Positions 33,531-45,240 of a DNA stretch of 64,000 nucleotides are shown here, one piece after another; position 1 is the stretch's first letter; every line of letters starts with the position of its first letter. The notes beneath the pieces were generated by a model. It was not told the origin of the DNA. It worked only from the letters and a program-made list of their open reading frames with translations, and did not search any database. A program made the translations under genes and the position numbers. Origin of the DNA: Liolophura sinensis (lineage: Eukaryota; Mollusca; Polyplacophora; Chitonida; Chitonidae); contig NC_088302.1 in assembly GCF_032854445.1 (NCBI RefSeq), positions 14,629,338 to 14,693,337 on the forward strand, in the 5' to 3' direction.

Positions 33531-34240
33531 GAAGACTCTTTTCTCACTCGTTAGAGAATTTAATCAGCAAGACGAAGGCAGGAATATTAAGATTGAAGTC
33601 CGATAAAAGGGGAGTCATGTTTCATTTGAAACCTTTGAGCTATCGATGCAAGTTAAATGTAGAAATGCAACATAAGGCATGTGTAAATTAATGATTTTCT
33701 TTGGATGATTATAGCTTTCAGCTGCATTTTTCGTGAAGAGGTGATTGTTGTCTAAGCTTAAACTATTAAGCATAGTCAAGGCATAATACTGGCCTTGAAC
33801 TTTTCTTTATATATTTTCTTTCTATTTGTAAGGCAATTTTTCAACATCAGTTTCAGCACGAAATCACGTGTCCTGCTGAACAGATTTATGCCACTGCCCA
33901 ACTGAAATGCAATGGATCCCTAAATTAGAGCTTTGGATTAAATTCTGCCTAACTCCTATTATTTGCTCTGTCCAGTTTCCTCTCACCATATTGCGTTGTA
34001 TAAGTGGACCATTCTCGAGTAAATAAATAAATAAATAAACTACTATTAATCTGTAAACAATTGCGAGTCAGGCATAAAACTGTGAGCCTAGTGGCAAAAC
34101 AAGGGTTAATCAAGCTTTATTTGTGACCATTTGCAAGTCATCAAACAGTCGTCTCTGATTTAGTTTAACTCTACATTCTCTAGTCTTTTGTACTATATAT
34201 ATATATTTTTTGTAAAAGACCTTTGGACCCGCACAAAACA
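33530..34240. other. AT-rich interval with a tetranucleotide run
   Basis: 33962-34042 resembles a worn SINE end (TTTCCTCTCACCATATTGCG, then TATAAGTGGACCATTCTCGAG) finishing in (AAAT)n at 34018-34042. A TA run lies at 34194-34206. Nothing else recognised. Confidence 0.4.
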
Positions 34241-34980
34241 TACAGCCCTTAGAAGACGTCATATCAAACTATTCATGTCATAGAATAAGTGCTCATACTT
34301 GACTCGGACAAGCTCACGACAGTGCGCCCTCATTTGGCCTCTCTCGAGGTTCAACAATCTACCGTGGCAGTAATACTCATAATTAGCCTTTCATTTTTTC
34401 TGCTTTTGTCATCATGCCATCCGTATTTATATGCAGATTTCAGGTAACTTAATCTACCTTTTGGACGTTTTCCTTAATTTTTCTGATCCCTCTGAACAGA
34501 TACTGTAATCTCGTATTCCCCATAGCTTCCATTAAAGACAAAAACCTGTCATGTTTTATTTCCAACAAACCTGCAGTATAGAGTGACCATGCATAACGGT
34601 CGCTGAAATTGCCATTTTATGCACGGAAACCCAAGTACTATCAGCATACTGGTGAATTTGTCGATCAAGAGACGCGGGTTGTTTTAGTCTGCACGTTCAT
34701 CACTGTCCATTATAATTACTTTAAAAATGGCTTACATTTTCTGCAGGAAAATACCGACCAACTTCTACTGTTCGGATAAGTGTTTGTCGACCGTATTTAT
34801 ATTTTTATATCGAATTAAAAATCATTCATTCATAGAGGTGGCATTTCTTAATATTTTCCTTTCAAAAAATTATATCTTCCATTCGAGCTCAACATATAGC
34901 CTTTTTGATAGCGTGAGTTCAACAAATGCAGGGAAACCATTGGATTTGATTATAGGATTGCAGCGCTCATAATCTACATC
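34240..34980 (+). repeat. Duplicated block V, copy 2
   Basis: Counterpart of 28.13-28.96 kb in the same orientation, with GAACAGATACTGTAATCT and CATAGCTTCCATTAAAGACA. The open frame 34727-34972 begins in sequence shared with the first copy but is not preserved there. Confidence 0.6.
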
Positions 34981-35156
34981 TGACTGTGTACTACCAATGA
35001 TTTATATATTTGTGTGAGTTGTTGGGCACTGTAATTATGCAACGGTTCAAGGTACGTTTAATAACATCCCTGCATTTTGCTTTACCTAATTCTGCTGAAG
35101 CCATGGTGATAGGAGAAGGAGAGGGGGAGGAGGGGTCTAAATTGTTCATATTTAAT

Positions 35157-35283
35157 CATTTACATGAACAGTTAGAATAAAATTCTAACTAAGGCCAAAT
35201 GGTAAATGGTCGCCAACTGGTGAAAAATGGCTTCTTGTCAATTTGCCTCATTTAGGGTTTTATTCTAAGTGTTCCTGTAAATG
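35157..35283. repeat. Imperfect palindrome in repeat family W
   Basis: CATTTACATGAACAGTTAGA (35157) and its inverted partner TCTAAGTGTTCCTGTAAATG (35264-35283) give 26-bp arms with about three mismatches, separated by 75 bp. The right half recurs at 36.48-36.60 and 45.25-45.36 kb (GTGAAATACGGC, GGGTTTTA and GTAAATGC), but the left arm does not. Confidence 0.6.
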
Positions 35284-35329
35284 CTAAAATAATAATAAGC
35301 CACAGACACCTCACCCACTCAAACCCACG

Positions 35330-35405
35330 CACTACCATCACCCCCCCCCCCCTCCACCACCACCCACCACCACCCGGCCCCACGCGCCGGCCCCACCCCC
35401 TACCT
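35330..35405. repeat. C-rich low-complexity stretch
   Basis: A run of 12 C is followed by CCACCACCACCC-type sequence and CCGGCCCCACGCGCCGGCCC. It is strongly strand-asymmetric and out of keeping with the AT-rich surroundings. Confidence 0.85.
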
Positions 35406-35744
35406 CACTCTGTCGTCGCTCCGTTTTACTCTCGATGCTGTAGTCTTTGTATTGTGTTCTACTGAGGAACCATCATCAATCTCTCCCTTCCACAGACACC
35501 TACTATGCCTGGGCCTGCAACTGTTGTTACAACATAACAACGGCGGGTATGACTAATACACGAGTTAGATCTCTCTCGGATAAAGCTATCTTTCATATGC
35601 GATCTTATGTATACAGCATTCAGAATTTTCGATCTTTGACGCCCTTTGTTCAAAGTAAACCTTGATATTTGTTTTTCTCTTTCCTGACTTCATTTCTCAG
35701 CTCGAGGATAAAATTTATCAGGCCGCCTTATGAAATACAGGACG

Positions 35745-36010
35745 TGCTATTATGGTTGACAGGTAAAAGAAGGGCGCATTAAAATATGAACAGATTTGGT
35801 CCGTCAAACCCATAACATTAGCGTGGAGAAGGAGGCACAAAGGCAGATAAAAAGCCGCCATTTTTCATCTCTCGCGAGCTGCTGAATCCCATTGATATCG
35901 GAGATAACAGATAATTTACTAAGACGTGGATTTAACTTTTCGCATGGCCAAATATTAAACATTATGTTTCCCAGGGCGAAATCATATCCTCCCAGCCCTT
36001 GAACTCGTCA
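35745..36010 (-). repeat. Composite repeat BC fragment, first reversed copy
   Basis: Read on the minus strand it has the AAAGTTAAATCC, GTCTG/TATCTCCGATATCAATGGG, GAAAAATGGCGGC and CCTTTGTGCCTCCTTC order of block C. This is where the orientation of the composite repeat flips relative to the left half. Confidence 0.55.
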
Positions 36011-36165
36011 GTGTGGTAGTTTTTTGCTTGGCTGTTCCGTTAAATCTCCCGTGAACTCCCGTCAACATCAACTTATATGATGCCATTAAACAAGCTCATA
36101 AAATCCTCTTAGATCTTGTATATATTGTAAGATATTACTCCTTACCTATGCAGGGAGGTGATGGA

Positions 36166-36169
<4 letters not shown>

Positions 36170-36226
<57 letters not shown>
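36170..36226. repeat. (TA)n microsatellite
   Basis: About 56 bp of uninterrupted TA. The open frame through it is an artefact. Confidence 0.97.
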
Positions 36227-36229
<3 letters not shown>

Positions 36230-36459
36230 TGCCTCATTAAGCGGCGAAATGAGCACAAGTTATTACACTGGAATCCTGACACCTGCACTGGTTCAAACCC
36301 AGCCGCTCTGAAGGAATTCTGGAGATTCCTCTACATTCACATTTCTTGAAGCCTTGGATGGAATTAAGCGTTCCATTTCGATAGTGTACGGTTTAGATCG
36401 TCGTATATCATGTATACAGAATATAAATCAAGACGTATAGGATAGAGATTTAAACTAGA

Positions 36460-36800
36460 GTGGCGAAGACACTTTGTGATAGCTGGTAAATAGTCACACG
36501 TAACCGTTGAAATACGGCGTCTTGTCTATTTACCTCATGCAGCTAGGGTTTTATTCTAACTTTTCGAGTAAATGCTTAAATAGTAGCAACTTGTACGCCC
36601 TCTATCATCATGGCTTAAGCAGGATTAGTTTTTAAAAATCCAATGATGTTAATTGTAATTTGTTAAACTTTACCGCTCTAGAATTACTCAAAATGCCGTG
36701 TTGCCATCACATTTGACACACAATAACAGAGAGTTCGTTTCAACACATTAGTAATTGCTTTCCATCAACATGGCATATATGGGCCCGTTTGATCAGAGAG
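36460..36800 (+). repeat. Dispersed repeat W, copy 2
   Basis: GTGATAGCTGG, CACACGTAACCG, TTGAAATACGGCGTCTTGTC, GGGTTTTATTCTAAC and CATGGCTTAA match 45.25-45.47 kb in the same orientation, and partly 35.2 kb. Confidence 0.6.
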
Positions 36801-36834
36801 AAAAAAACGTTTCTTAATTTCGTACTTTGTATAC

Positions 36835-36985
36835 CAAGCTATTTGGTGGTTTGTGTATAACGTGGTGCTGAAAATTAATCCTGCACTAATTGATCCGGAA
36901 CGTCTATTTTTGGTTGACGGCTGCGTGATATAGGAATGTCTGTTTTGACGCCTACATTAGTAAACAGCCTTAAGTCTTCGTATAT
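36835..36985 (+). mobile_element. Solo 3' end of Penelope-like family
   Basis: TTTGGTGGTTTGTGTATAAC, GATCCGGAACGTC, TTGGTTGACGGCTG and GGAATGTCTGTTTTGACGCC match the Penelope 3' region and the copies at 20.2 and 50.1 kb. It is more diverged than those. Confidence 0.5.
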
Positions 36986-36989
36986 GGAA

Positions 36990-38840
36990 TTCGTTGAAGA
37001 TCATTTGCAACTGCCTTCCATCGATATGGCAGTTACTTTCAGCTCGCTTGATTTGACGATGAAATCGCTCATGTAATGTCAGTTTATACTTGTCTCAGGT
37101 ACTTCGGTCTTCTCCAACCATAGAACTGAATTATGTCGTATAGAAAAAAAATCGTTAAATACCAAAGGAAACACATAACTAATACAAACAGGTATATCAA
37201 ATCAACAAAATGGATAACGGCTAAGTAAAAAAAAAGCCTCGTGTGACAATTTTATCGCTATATCGAGAGACTATATAGAGAATCTGTCTCGCAAACGGGA
37301 CACCCGGGCTCAATCAATCCGTCGGCGGATCATTCCTGATTTTACAATCAGAGGGCATTCCAAAAATCGTTTTTGATTTCACTAAAAATCGAAATGTGAT
37401 TTCAGCGCTTGGTTTTGGAGGATAGACGTTAAAATTGAAAGCACTGTACAAGTGAATCTATAGAATTTTTATTTCTGGTGCCATAAACAACGTATTAATT
37501 TGATGTATTCTATAAATTTTTACACAAGGTAAAACAATTGTTCTCGTAGAATCGGCCCCATTATTATCAGGCGTCAACATATAAGGAAGTTAATTGACTC
37601 GATGTAAGTATGTTCTCACTGCGTGGGGATTGATGGTTTTTTGCTTCGGCATGTCATTCTCATAAGGCTGTATGTACTATACCTATAACCGCATTGACAC
37701 CAGCCTGATACAAAGACAAACCATCTTGATATGACCAAAATATTGTTAAAATTTGCGTTATGCTCAAAGCGAACAAACAAACCAGGTCTTGTGAAAACGT
37801 CTCGAGTGTATGCCTTCTGGCTCGTTCCCTGTAGACTTCATCAACCCAGTGGCTCAGCCAGACAGATGAGCCGATCTGGACTTTGATCCCCTCGCTAAAA
37901 ATACTTCAGAGACGGTTTTGTCTTTGTCATGGCTGACGAAAATCTTTGGAATCCTACCAACAATTTTATTTATTCCTTTGTGTTGACATTTTTAGACATT
38001 TTAAAGTGCCCACAGTTTATTTACCTTCATGGTTAGGGTGGATACATAACAAAAAACACTGTTGAAGTGAAGAAAGCGTTCGTGAAAGCATCACTGAATG
38101 TTTGCCTGAGTCCAGGTAGCAATGGTTTGTCGCGATACAAGTCACGAGATGTCCATAAAAAAGAACGTTTGCCTTTGTATGACAAAATCTTTTTCTGTTA
38201 CGCACAATAGTGGACTAGATTTCAAATCCCTACTTCAGCCATTTGTCTATCCTTTTGAACAAAGGAAATTGTAGAGTAGTAAAAAGAATGAACTGCATGG
38301 TTTGAAAGTCCGATTCATCCATTGTGTGTACTTCGAGACAAACAATGTGAACAAATCTACTAAGTGTTCTCTGTTGATAAGTCATTTTGAAATGCATTGT
38401 TATAATTAACTAGCAACCTTTTGGAACACATAGCCGTGTCTACGACGTTGTTGTGCTGAGCTGAGATGCTAAAACACACCGCGGCAGCATACTCTAAAAC
38501 TGGAAGTACTTTGGTGAATTGGTGCAATTTTCACCACCTCAGAATGCCCTCATAGGAATCTGTCCTCTTTGTTACCAGACCCCAAAAATCCTGTTGAACT
38601 GTTGTACATTATATACTCTTGTGAGCAACCAACATTTATAGTTCCTGAAAAACATTGGGTGTTGGTATTCTGAAATTTCTTTTAAGCTTTGCTGAACATA
38701 AAATACTTGAGTCAAAAGCCATACAAGTTTCGAACATTCATTAAACCTGTGAGATGTACTCCCAAGAAAACCAAATTCCATCATTTTCCTGAATACACAC
38801 TAACGAAGTGGCAGAATGCGTTCGCAAAGTCATTCATATA
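36990..38840. other. Unassigned interval
   Basis: CTTCCATCGATATGGCAGTT (37016) echoes CTTTCCATCAACATGGCATA (36759) on the other side of the Penelope fragment. Otherwise I see no repeat match and no convincing frame. Weak 90-bp tandem similarity occurs near 38600-38720. Confidence 0.3.
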
Positions 38841-39430
38841 CATACGAAAGCGTTACCCAACTATGGCTTGAATCAATTCTGGCGAAAGTGATAAGGCTTT
38901 TGCTTAATGTGGGGCATTGGTGAATGAAATGGAATCGATCACTGATGCCATATAAAAGCTATATGGGCATGTTGTAATGACCATATATAACCAAGCCCAC
39001 GAACATCCCCAATTACCACCAGAAATTCAAATTTTGTCATCACGCTTGATTTCTGGGGAAATGACGAAGATGGATCTGAAAAGAGGTGGTTTTGATGGTG
39101 GTTTTGGGGACCTTTAACCATGATTGTTCAGTTCTGCAGGTGAATGCATACCCCCTCTCATTTTATTTAGTGGTTATTTTGCTGTATTCTTTCATGTTAC
39201 CGACACGTCGATCTATTTCTGTTGACCGTTTGATGCCCCGGTCACGACTGAATTATGGTTTTTCCCCGCCGGTCAGGAAGGTTTCTTTTGATGAATAGGG
39301 GCCTACCCTGTGTCGAACTCCGTATAAAAGTCATTTTGATGTCAACGAAAACCATTCATCGCCGTCGTAAAGGTTGTTGTCTCTCAGACAAACCGAACAA
39401 AAACTCTTAGCGTGTTTTCTTGTCAAACCC
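38840..39430 (-). repeat. Composite repeat, block A, reversed copy 6
   Basis: It contains the reverse complement of the block A anchors: AAGGTTTCTTTTGATGAAT (39280), TGTCGAACTCCGTATAAAAG (39312) and GGCATTGGTGAATGAAATGG (38913). The flank at 39385-39560 (ACAAAAACTCTTAGCGTG) is shared with 44.48 and 51.80 kb. Confidence 0.65.
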
Positions 39431-40180
39431 ACCAGTTTCTTGTGACATTACTGTGTTTGAAGACACAACCATCTCTTGATGAATCCGTGTGGATTATTAA
39501 TCACGATGAGGATATCCATAAATCTAATATGTCCAGGATCAAAACTTTCTGACTCTCATCTGACGAACACCTTATAAGCAGATCTACCGGACTCCATTAG
39601 TGGAGACAACGAGGTTGACATTTTGTGACATTTTAAGTCATGTTTAAAATAATATCAGTCTCATCATATATTTCAAATACAGTGGGAATTTAGACCAGAC
39701 TACACTTAATACTTAACCACTAATGCAATGACTACATTTATATAACAACAGTAAGCCATTTAAATAACAAGTTTAATATATATACCTCAATATGGAGTTG
39801 TTAATAGAGCATATATAATTTATCTTTGGGATAAAGCAAAACCCCATCGTGTTTTATTTCGAACTGATACTACAATCACACCTAGTGGGCATAATTTCTA
39901 CCTTGTCGCCAGTGTTGCATTCTTTAGCATTTAACTGCTTCTTTGCCTCGTACCCGTACATCGGTATATCAGCATTGTCAAATTTAATAAACTTAGAATG
40001 AAGGCGTTTCAGTAATAATAAGGGTGATAAAGTCCAGGTAAGTTGTACAATCTGTAGAGTGTCCACTTTCCTTTAACTTCACTGAAGGATGTATTTCTTT
40101 CACAGTCTTTGATATATATGGGTTGCTTAAAGATAACAGACAATCAGTGTAAGGCCTATGGTGATCAATTCTTAACGCGT
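39430..40180 (-). repeat. Flank of block A, reversed, shared with 45 kb
   Basis: GATGAGGATATCCATAAATC corresponds to GATGATATCCATCAATGT (45001). GAATTTAGACCAGACTACAC (39688) matches GAATTTAGTTCAGACTACAC (45161), and TATAACAACAGTAAGC matches TATAACATCAGTAAGC (45467). No gene. Confidence 0.5.
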
Positions 40181-40660
40181 TACATTTCGGACAAAGTTTC
40201 CACTTCAGCTAATTGAACCTTACAAGCTCATATGATAAGGTCTAAAGCTTATGTGGAGCACTGAGAAATGAAATGAAATCGATTGCGAATGGCAGAGTGC
40301 GCTTCGTGATGAATTTATCCACAATCATCTGTCATAACTACCGGAAATTCAAATTTGACTATCACGCCTCATTTCTGGAAAGTGGGTTTAAAACGTAATG
40401 GTTTCGATGGTCTGACAAGATACTTTTCTCCCGTGATAACAGTTTTTCAGGCGAATTCATGCCTTTTAGTTAATCTAGCAGATGTTATACTGTATGATCT
40501 CATGTTCTTGACATGTAGTTTTACCAGTTTCTGGTCACTGCTTGTTTCCCCACTTGTTTGACTCTTTGTGCCAGTAAGGTTTCGTTTGACGAATGCCATG
40601 TGTCGATTTCTATCATTTTGATGCCAAAGAAAGACATTCATCTTTTATGTGAAGCTATTT
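40180..40660 (-). repeat. Composite repeat, block A, reversed copy 7
   Basis: GTTAATCTAGCAGATGTTAT, TGTATGATCTCATGTTCTTG and AAGGTTTCGTTTGACGAAT are the reverse complement of block A. It lies only about 1.3 kb from copy 6. Confidence 0.65.
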
Positions 40661-40859
40661 GCTTAGATATACGGAACGAAGCCTGCTTTTTTGTCCTTAC
40701 CACTAGCAACTCGTCTGTATGAAAGCCGGATGTGGGCGGTATCATTCGCGTGCGATTTACAGCTCGTGTCGCGGACTGCAGGGCGAGAGGATAGAGAATA
40801 AGGCGTGGGGGCGAGGAGATGCCTTCGTTAGAAACCAGTTCTTAGCAGGACTGAGTTTT

Positions 40860-41150
40860 TTTAAATAAATGATTACCTCTATAACGAATGCCTGGTGAGA
40901 TTGTCTCAGTGGAGTATTGATACCAGTGTATTAATATTAATATTCATGTAGATATCAATCAAAGATCACCAGGTCTGCAAAACTCTCGGACTCTATCTCT
41001 TTATACCATATACTTTTTCTGGTGTAAAAGTTAGTCACAAAACAGATTCGAATTATACTTTGCAAGACCATCTTGCCTTGCATAAAATCAGGTCATCTCA
41101 ATAATGAGCAGTGTAAAGTCAGAATGTAAACGGTTAGCGAGTGACTTGTC
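40860..41150 (+). repeat. Dispersed repeat Y, copy 1
   Basis: Matches 49.43-49.72 kb through ATGCCTGGTGAGATTGTCTCAG, TATTAATATTCAT, CTGCAAAACTCTC and GTGTAAAAGTTAGTCACAAA. Same orientation in both places. Confidence 0.6.
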
Positions 41151-41151
41151 T

Positions 41152-41153
<2 letters not shown>

Positions 41154-41182
<29 letters not shown>
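41154..41182. repeat. Poly-T run
   Basis: About 29 consecutive T. It could be the poly-A end of a minus-strand retro-insert, but no insert is recognisable beside it. Confidence 0.9.
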
Positions 41183-41629
41183 GACAGCATAGCTGCATGT
41201 TAAGTTGTGTTCATTCTGCACCCCATTCAAAACATGTTTCGCGATGTACACGAAAATCATAACAACAACAACAACGCCGAATCCTTTCCTATGACATTAC
41301 CACCCATTGACAGATTTTCGAAGGACAGTTAGAATTCAAAGCATGTTTTATATAATGCCTTCACCCAGCTTTGCAGTCTTCAAAATCTGACAGAAAGAAC
41401 TAGGTCTGAGAATTTACCAGCGTGAATAGTGTTAAAGATTAAATATGCATCGCCGCTGTTTAAAGAAAATTCCATAGTGAAGAAAGCGGACTGGTTTCCT
41501 GAATATGACATTTTTTTACCATGCAGCAGCTTTTATTCCCTTCTGTGCTCTGCTGCATGCAAATGTAACATTTCTCAGTTCAGCACCAGCAACACAAAAC
41601 TGAATTTCATCCAAATAGCTGTATAAGCT

Positions 41630-41930
41630 TGTGTTTTGTTTCTAAAAAGTCTCACATCCAATGATTTTAAGGGTCAGAGAATTCTTGTCAATCTTGCCAG
41701 TTTACAAAGCATTTTTTATATAAATCCGTCGTCTGTGGTTGTTATAAGCAGGGCCTCTAGATTCCGGGACACTGTTGTCCGTTATGAAGTGAGATGGTCA
41801 GGAAACAAATAAAGGAAAGCCCACATAACAACAACTGCCGACCTCATATGTGACAAAGGTAAGACCCACTTCGACGTAACATGACATGGAACTTACAACG
41901 GCCGGTATATAACCGTTATCTCTTTGTACT
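41630..41930 (-). repeat. Composite repeat, EFG fragment, reversed
   Basis: TCTTGCCAGTTTACAAAGCA, GGAAAGCCCACATAACAACA and GACCTCATATGTGACAAAGG are reverse complements of 3.66-3.85 kb and 16.45-16.78 kb. Confidence 0.55.
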
Positions 41931-42434
41931 TTCCTCAGTCCTATTGATCTATAATCACATCTTTGATCCGTTTTCGTATTTAACATCTGATACTTATGCT
42001 TTCGTTTCGTTGGTCTAGTTACCCCTAACGGCGATGACATATTATGTGATTACCAATAAAATATTTACACATTGTGTGATTACCTATAAAAATGTTAACC
42101 CGTGGATGAAAGGTTCTCAGTATCAGATGCCGACGCGTCGATACCTCAACCAATACATATACATAATTCTATCTCGTGAACTACATACATGCCTTAAGAA
42201 ACACAGGGAAACCGTGAACCTTTAAACACCTGTTACAATCATTTCTGAGGATTATCAGCCAGAACAGGGCCGTTTGTTTCAAGGATTTCCACATTGTATA
42301 AGAATGCTCCACGCCAATTTTCAGCTAAAAGTTTGGTTCGAACTTATCTCAAGAGTAATCACATCTATGTCTTTCTATGTCGGATTTAATTTTTGGATAT
42401 TCTTCCTTCCCTTTTCTTTGTCAAAAAGGTTTTT

Positions 42435-42690
42435 TTATTTGTTCATTTATTTCATTGGTGTTTTACGCCGTATTCAAGAATATTTCACTTATACGATGGC
42501 GGCCAGCATTAGGGAGAGAGAAAACCGGGCAGAGCCTGTGGGAAACCCATGATCATACACAGGTTGCTGAGAAACCTTTCCTCGTGCGGCCGGAGAGCAA
42601 GCCAGCATAAGCTGACTCACGACGACTGCATTGGTGGAAGGCTCCTGGGCCATCGCACCGTACTGGCGCGCTAAGCCCCTTTTTCACGGA
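42435..42690 (-). mobile_element. tRNA-headed SINE, near full length
   Basis: Reverse-oriented tail TTGGTGTTTTACGCCGTATT, central AGAAAACCGGGCAGAGCCTG, and a head region ending GGCGCGCTAAGCCCCTTTTT. Box B is decayed (GCTGACTCACGACGACTGCA). Reading frames over it are artefacts. Confidence 0.85.
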
Positions 42691-42699
42691 GGCTTCGAA

Positions 42700-43500
42700 T
42701 AAGGTATGACATCTCCAAACGTTAACCCAAGGAAAAAGGGTACTCAACATCAAATCGTCTCATTACATCATTGTCCTTATTGTGTAGTCAGGTTACTATG
42801 CAGAAAGTATTTTTCCATTAACTGTTGTCGGCAAACGAACAAATGTCTGGTACGTGAAGCAACGCCATAAATGTTTCGCCATGAGGACAAGACCACTGAA
42901 AGGGAGGATCTGGCCGGGATATAACCGAGCTAATGTTCACAACGACGTTGTCCCAAGCAAGCAAAACACTCAATACGGAAACTTCTGTAATACACCTTTA
43001 GGTGTTTTCCCATGAAAGCGCCGCTCATTCAGACTTGGACGATGACGTTCTTAGACAGATGATCGGATTTGTTCTTTGATCCTCTTATAATCGTTTTTTT
43101 CCGATAATAGATGAGGACACGTTACATTGGTTTATTCTGTCCCAGGGCTAAGATTGTATTATGAAGATGTTTCCAATGTCATGGTGACTTCAGAAAGGCA
43201 ATGTGCAAAATGTAGTCAACACCTCAATTTCTGTTGATCTATCAAGCCTTTCCCTTGGAAAAGAACAGTCTCGTGTGATACTGATCTGAATACAAAGGAA
43301 TGCAGTGACCATGTACCACATATATTTAAAGCAAAGACTACTTTGCAAGCTTACTTACGTACATGAGCTTAATGGACTGGACTGGTGTTCCAGATACATA
43401 TATTTACCGAGCAAGTGAGAAGAAAAATAGATCTCTTCCTCCAATCTTTCAAGAAACTAGTGGAATATTATTTATTTTCATAAATATATCTTTTACAATT
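42700..43500 (-). repeat. Mostly unassigned, with a reversed B fragment
   Basis: GACGATGACGTTCTTAGACA followed by GATCGGATTTG (43039-43072) is the reverse complement of the block B anchor. The rest is unassigned AT-rich sequence without a convincing frame. Confidence 0.4.
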
Positions 43501-43518
43501 AGTCCTATGAAACACATT

Positions 43519-43797
43519 GTCATCCGTTAAACTGATGGCATCTGTTATATTGATGACATCTTTTAAATTGATGGCATGTGTTAAATTGATGGTATCTGTT
43601 AAATTGATGGCATCTGTTAAATTGATGGTATCTGTTAAATTGATGGTATCTGTTAAATTGATGGCATCTGGTATCTGTTAAATTGATGGCATCTGTCAAT
43701 TTGATGGCATCTGTCAATTTGATGGTATGTGTTAAATTTATGGCATCTGTTAATTTGATGACACCTTTTAAATTGATGGCATCTGTTAAAATGATCT
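43519..43797. repeat. 18-bp minisatellite
   Basis: About 15 copies of ATGGCATCTGTTAAATTG and variants (GTATCT, CAATTTG, ATGACA). One copy is partly expanded (ATCTGGTATCTG near 43665). The 65-codon minus-strand frame across it is a repeat artefact with a period of six residues. Confidence 0.95.
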
Positions 43798-43869
43798 GAA
43801 TATTTTACTCTGAAATTTGTCATCCGCTCTAGTCCTGTAAAATAGTTATCGTGAACCGGCCTGATCGGA

Positions 43870-44640
43870 ACTGGAATCTGATTGGTCTAAAGCTTAAGGT
43901 AACCGCCAAATGCCGTTAATTCATTCGGCCAGTGATTTAGACTACATACTTAAGCGTTACGCAACTATATTGATTTTCAGGATAGAAATAAAATACTATG
44001 ATAAAGCTATTGGTTTCCGTGGAGCATTGGTTAATGATCCCAAACCGAATACAAACGATCTAGAGAACTGTGTGGGCGTTGTGTAATGGGTTTTTACGCC
44101 CCAGTCTACGACCATCTGCCTTTACTGCTGGAATTATATTTGGCGAACGCGCCAGGTTTCTCAAGAAATGACAAGGATAGCTTTAAATCGAATGATCTGG
44201 ATGGTTAACGAGACAATTTGTTGTATGGAAAGCGGTCTGATATTGCTGGATCTTGGAGACGAATTCATGCCTCTTATCAATAAATCTAATGGATATTATA
44301 CTGTGTGATTTCTCCACGTGTAGTTCTATGTCTGCCGGACAAAATGACGGGATGCTCTTCTTGTCTAACTTTTTCTGCCATGAAAAGGTTTATTTTGATG
44401 AATACCGCGTGTCGGGCTCCTCACAAAACCCATTTTAATGCCAAAGAAAGACATTCATCTTCTACCTAAAAGGTGTTATTTGTCTCCCAGATAAACAGAA
44501 CAAAAACGCTTAGCGTCTGTATTGTAATAGAAACATACTGCTTGGCAGGGGGCTGTGTGTGAAGAAAGAATCACCTTAGAGACGCAACCCGCTGTGATTA
44601 TCTCCCTTGTGTCAGAGGATTAGAAAGCTTTGATCGGATA
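43870..44640 (-). repeat. Composite repeat, block A, reversed copy 8
   Basis: CTGGATCTTGGAGACGAATT, TATCAATAAATCTAATGGAT, AAAAGGTTTATTTTGATGAA and GTCGGGCTCCTCACAAAAC are the reverse complement of block A. The downstream flank (ACAAAAACGCTTAGCGTC) continues after a SINE at 44.65-44.88 kb. Confidence 0.65.
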
Positions 44641-44649
44641 TCAATCCAT

Positions 44650-44880
44650 CGAGTGAATGAGTGAGTGCTACGAAGAAGGAGTCTTTAGTCTTTAGGGTGC
44701 ATGTACGTGCAATGTGCCTGCTTGTTGCAGGACGGATTTCCACCGCTCTTTTATCTAGTGCTGCTTCACCGAGGCCACTTACCGAAGGCAAGTAAGCCAC
44801 TCCATCCGAGTCATTATACTGATACGGGCCAACCTGCCGTGGCGCTATCCCCTTAACGCCGAACGCCAATCCTCCATTAA
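44650..44880 (-). mobile_element. CACTCACTC-tailed SINE, longer copy
   Basis: On the minus strand it runs from GGCGTTCGGCGTTAAGGGGA through CTTGCCTTCGGTAAGTGGCC, AGCACTAGATAAAAGAGCGG, TGGAAATCCGTCCTGCAACA and ACGTACATGCACCCTAAAG to a GCACTCACTCATTC tail. The same sequence without the first part lies at 61.99-62.17 kb. No clear Pol III box was recognised. Confidence 0.8.
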
Positions 44881-44884
44881 GGTC

Positions 44885-45240
44885 TTCGGTGTGACCTGAC
44901 CCTGGATCTGCCGCCTCCGAAGTGGACGCTCTATGAATACATCGAAGTTGAATATCTGTTTTGATCGCATTTGCCTGAAGAGTGGCTTATTAATCAATGG
45001 GATGATATCCATCAATGTAAGATGACCACAATCAACAATTTCTGACTCTATTTTGTTATTTCTTAAGAGCAAACATCTTATACAATAAAATATACCGTAA
45101 TCTCCACGGGAAGACGACGAGGTTTAAAACCTAATCTCATCTTATACTACAAATGCAATGAGAATTTAGTTCAGACTACACCAAATACTTTATCGAATAT
45201 AATTAAGACTTAGCACACAGAGAGAAAAAACACAACAGCA
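44885..45240 (-). repeat. Continuation of block A flank after the SINE
   Basis: ATCGCATTTGCCTGAAG, GGGATGATATCCATCAATGT and TCTCATCTTATACTAC match 39.48-39.70 kb. No gene. Confidence 0.45.

Noticed and set aside
36158-36349. Open frame through the TA microsatellite
   Set aside because: Tyr-Ile repeats reflect (TA)n, with no supporting homology.
43520-43717. Repetitive 65-residue protein on the minus strand
   Set aside because: It is a translation of the 18-bp minisatellite with no flanking coding sequence.
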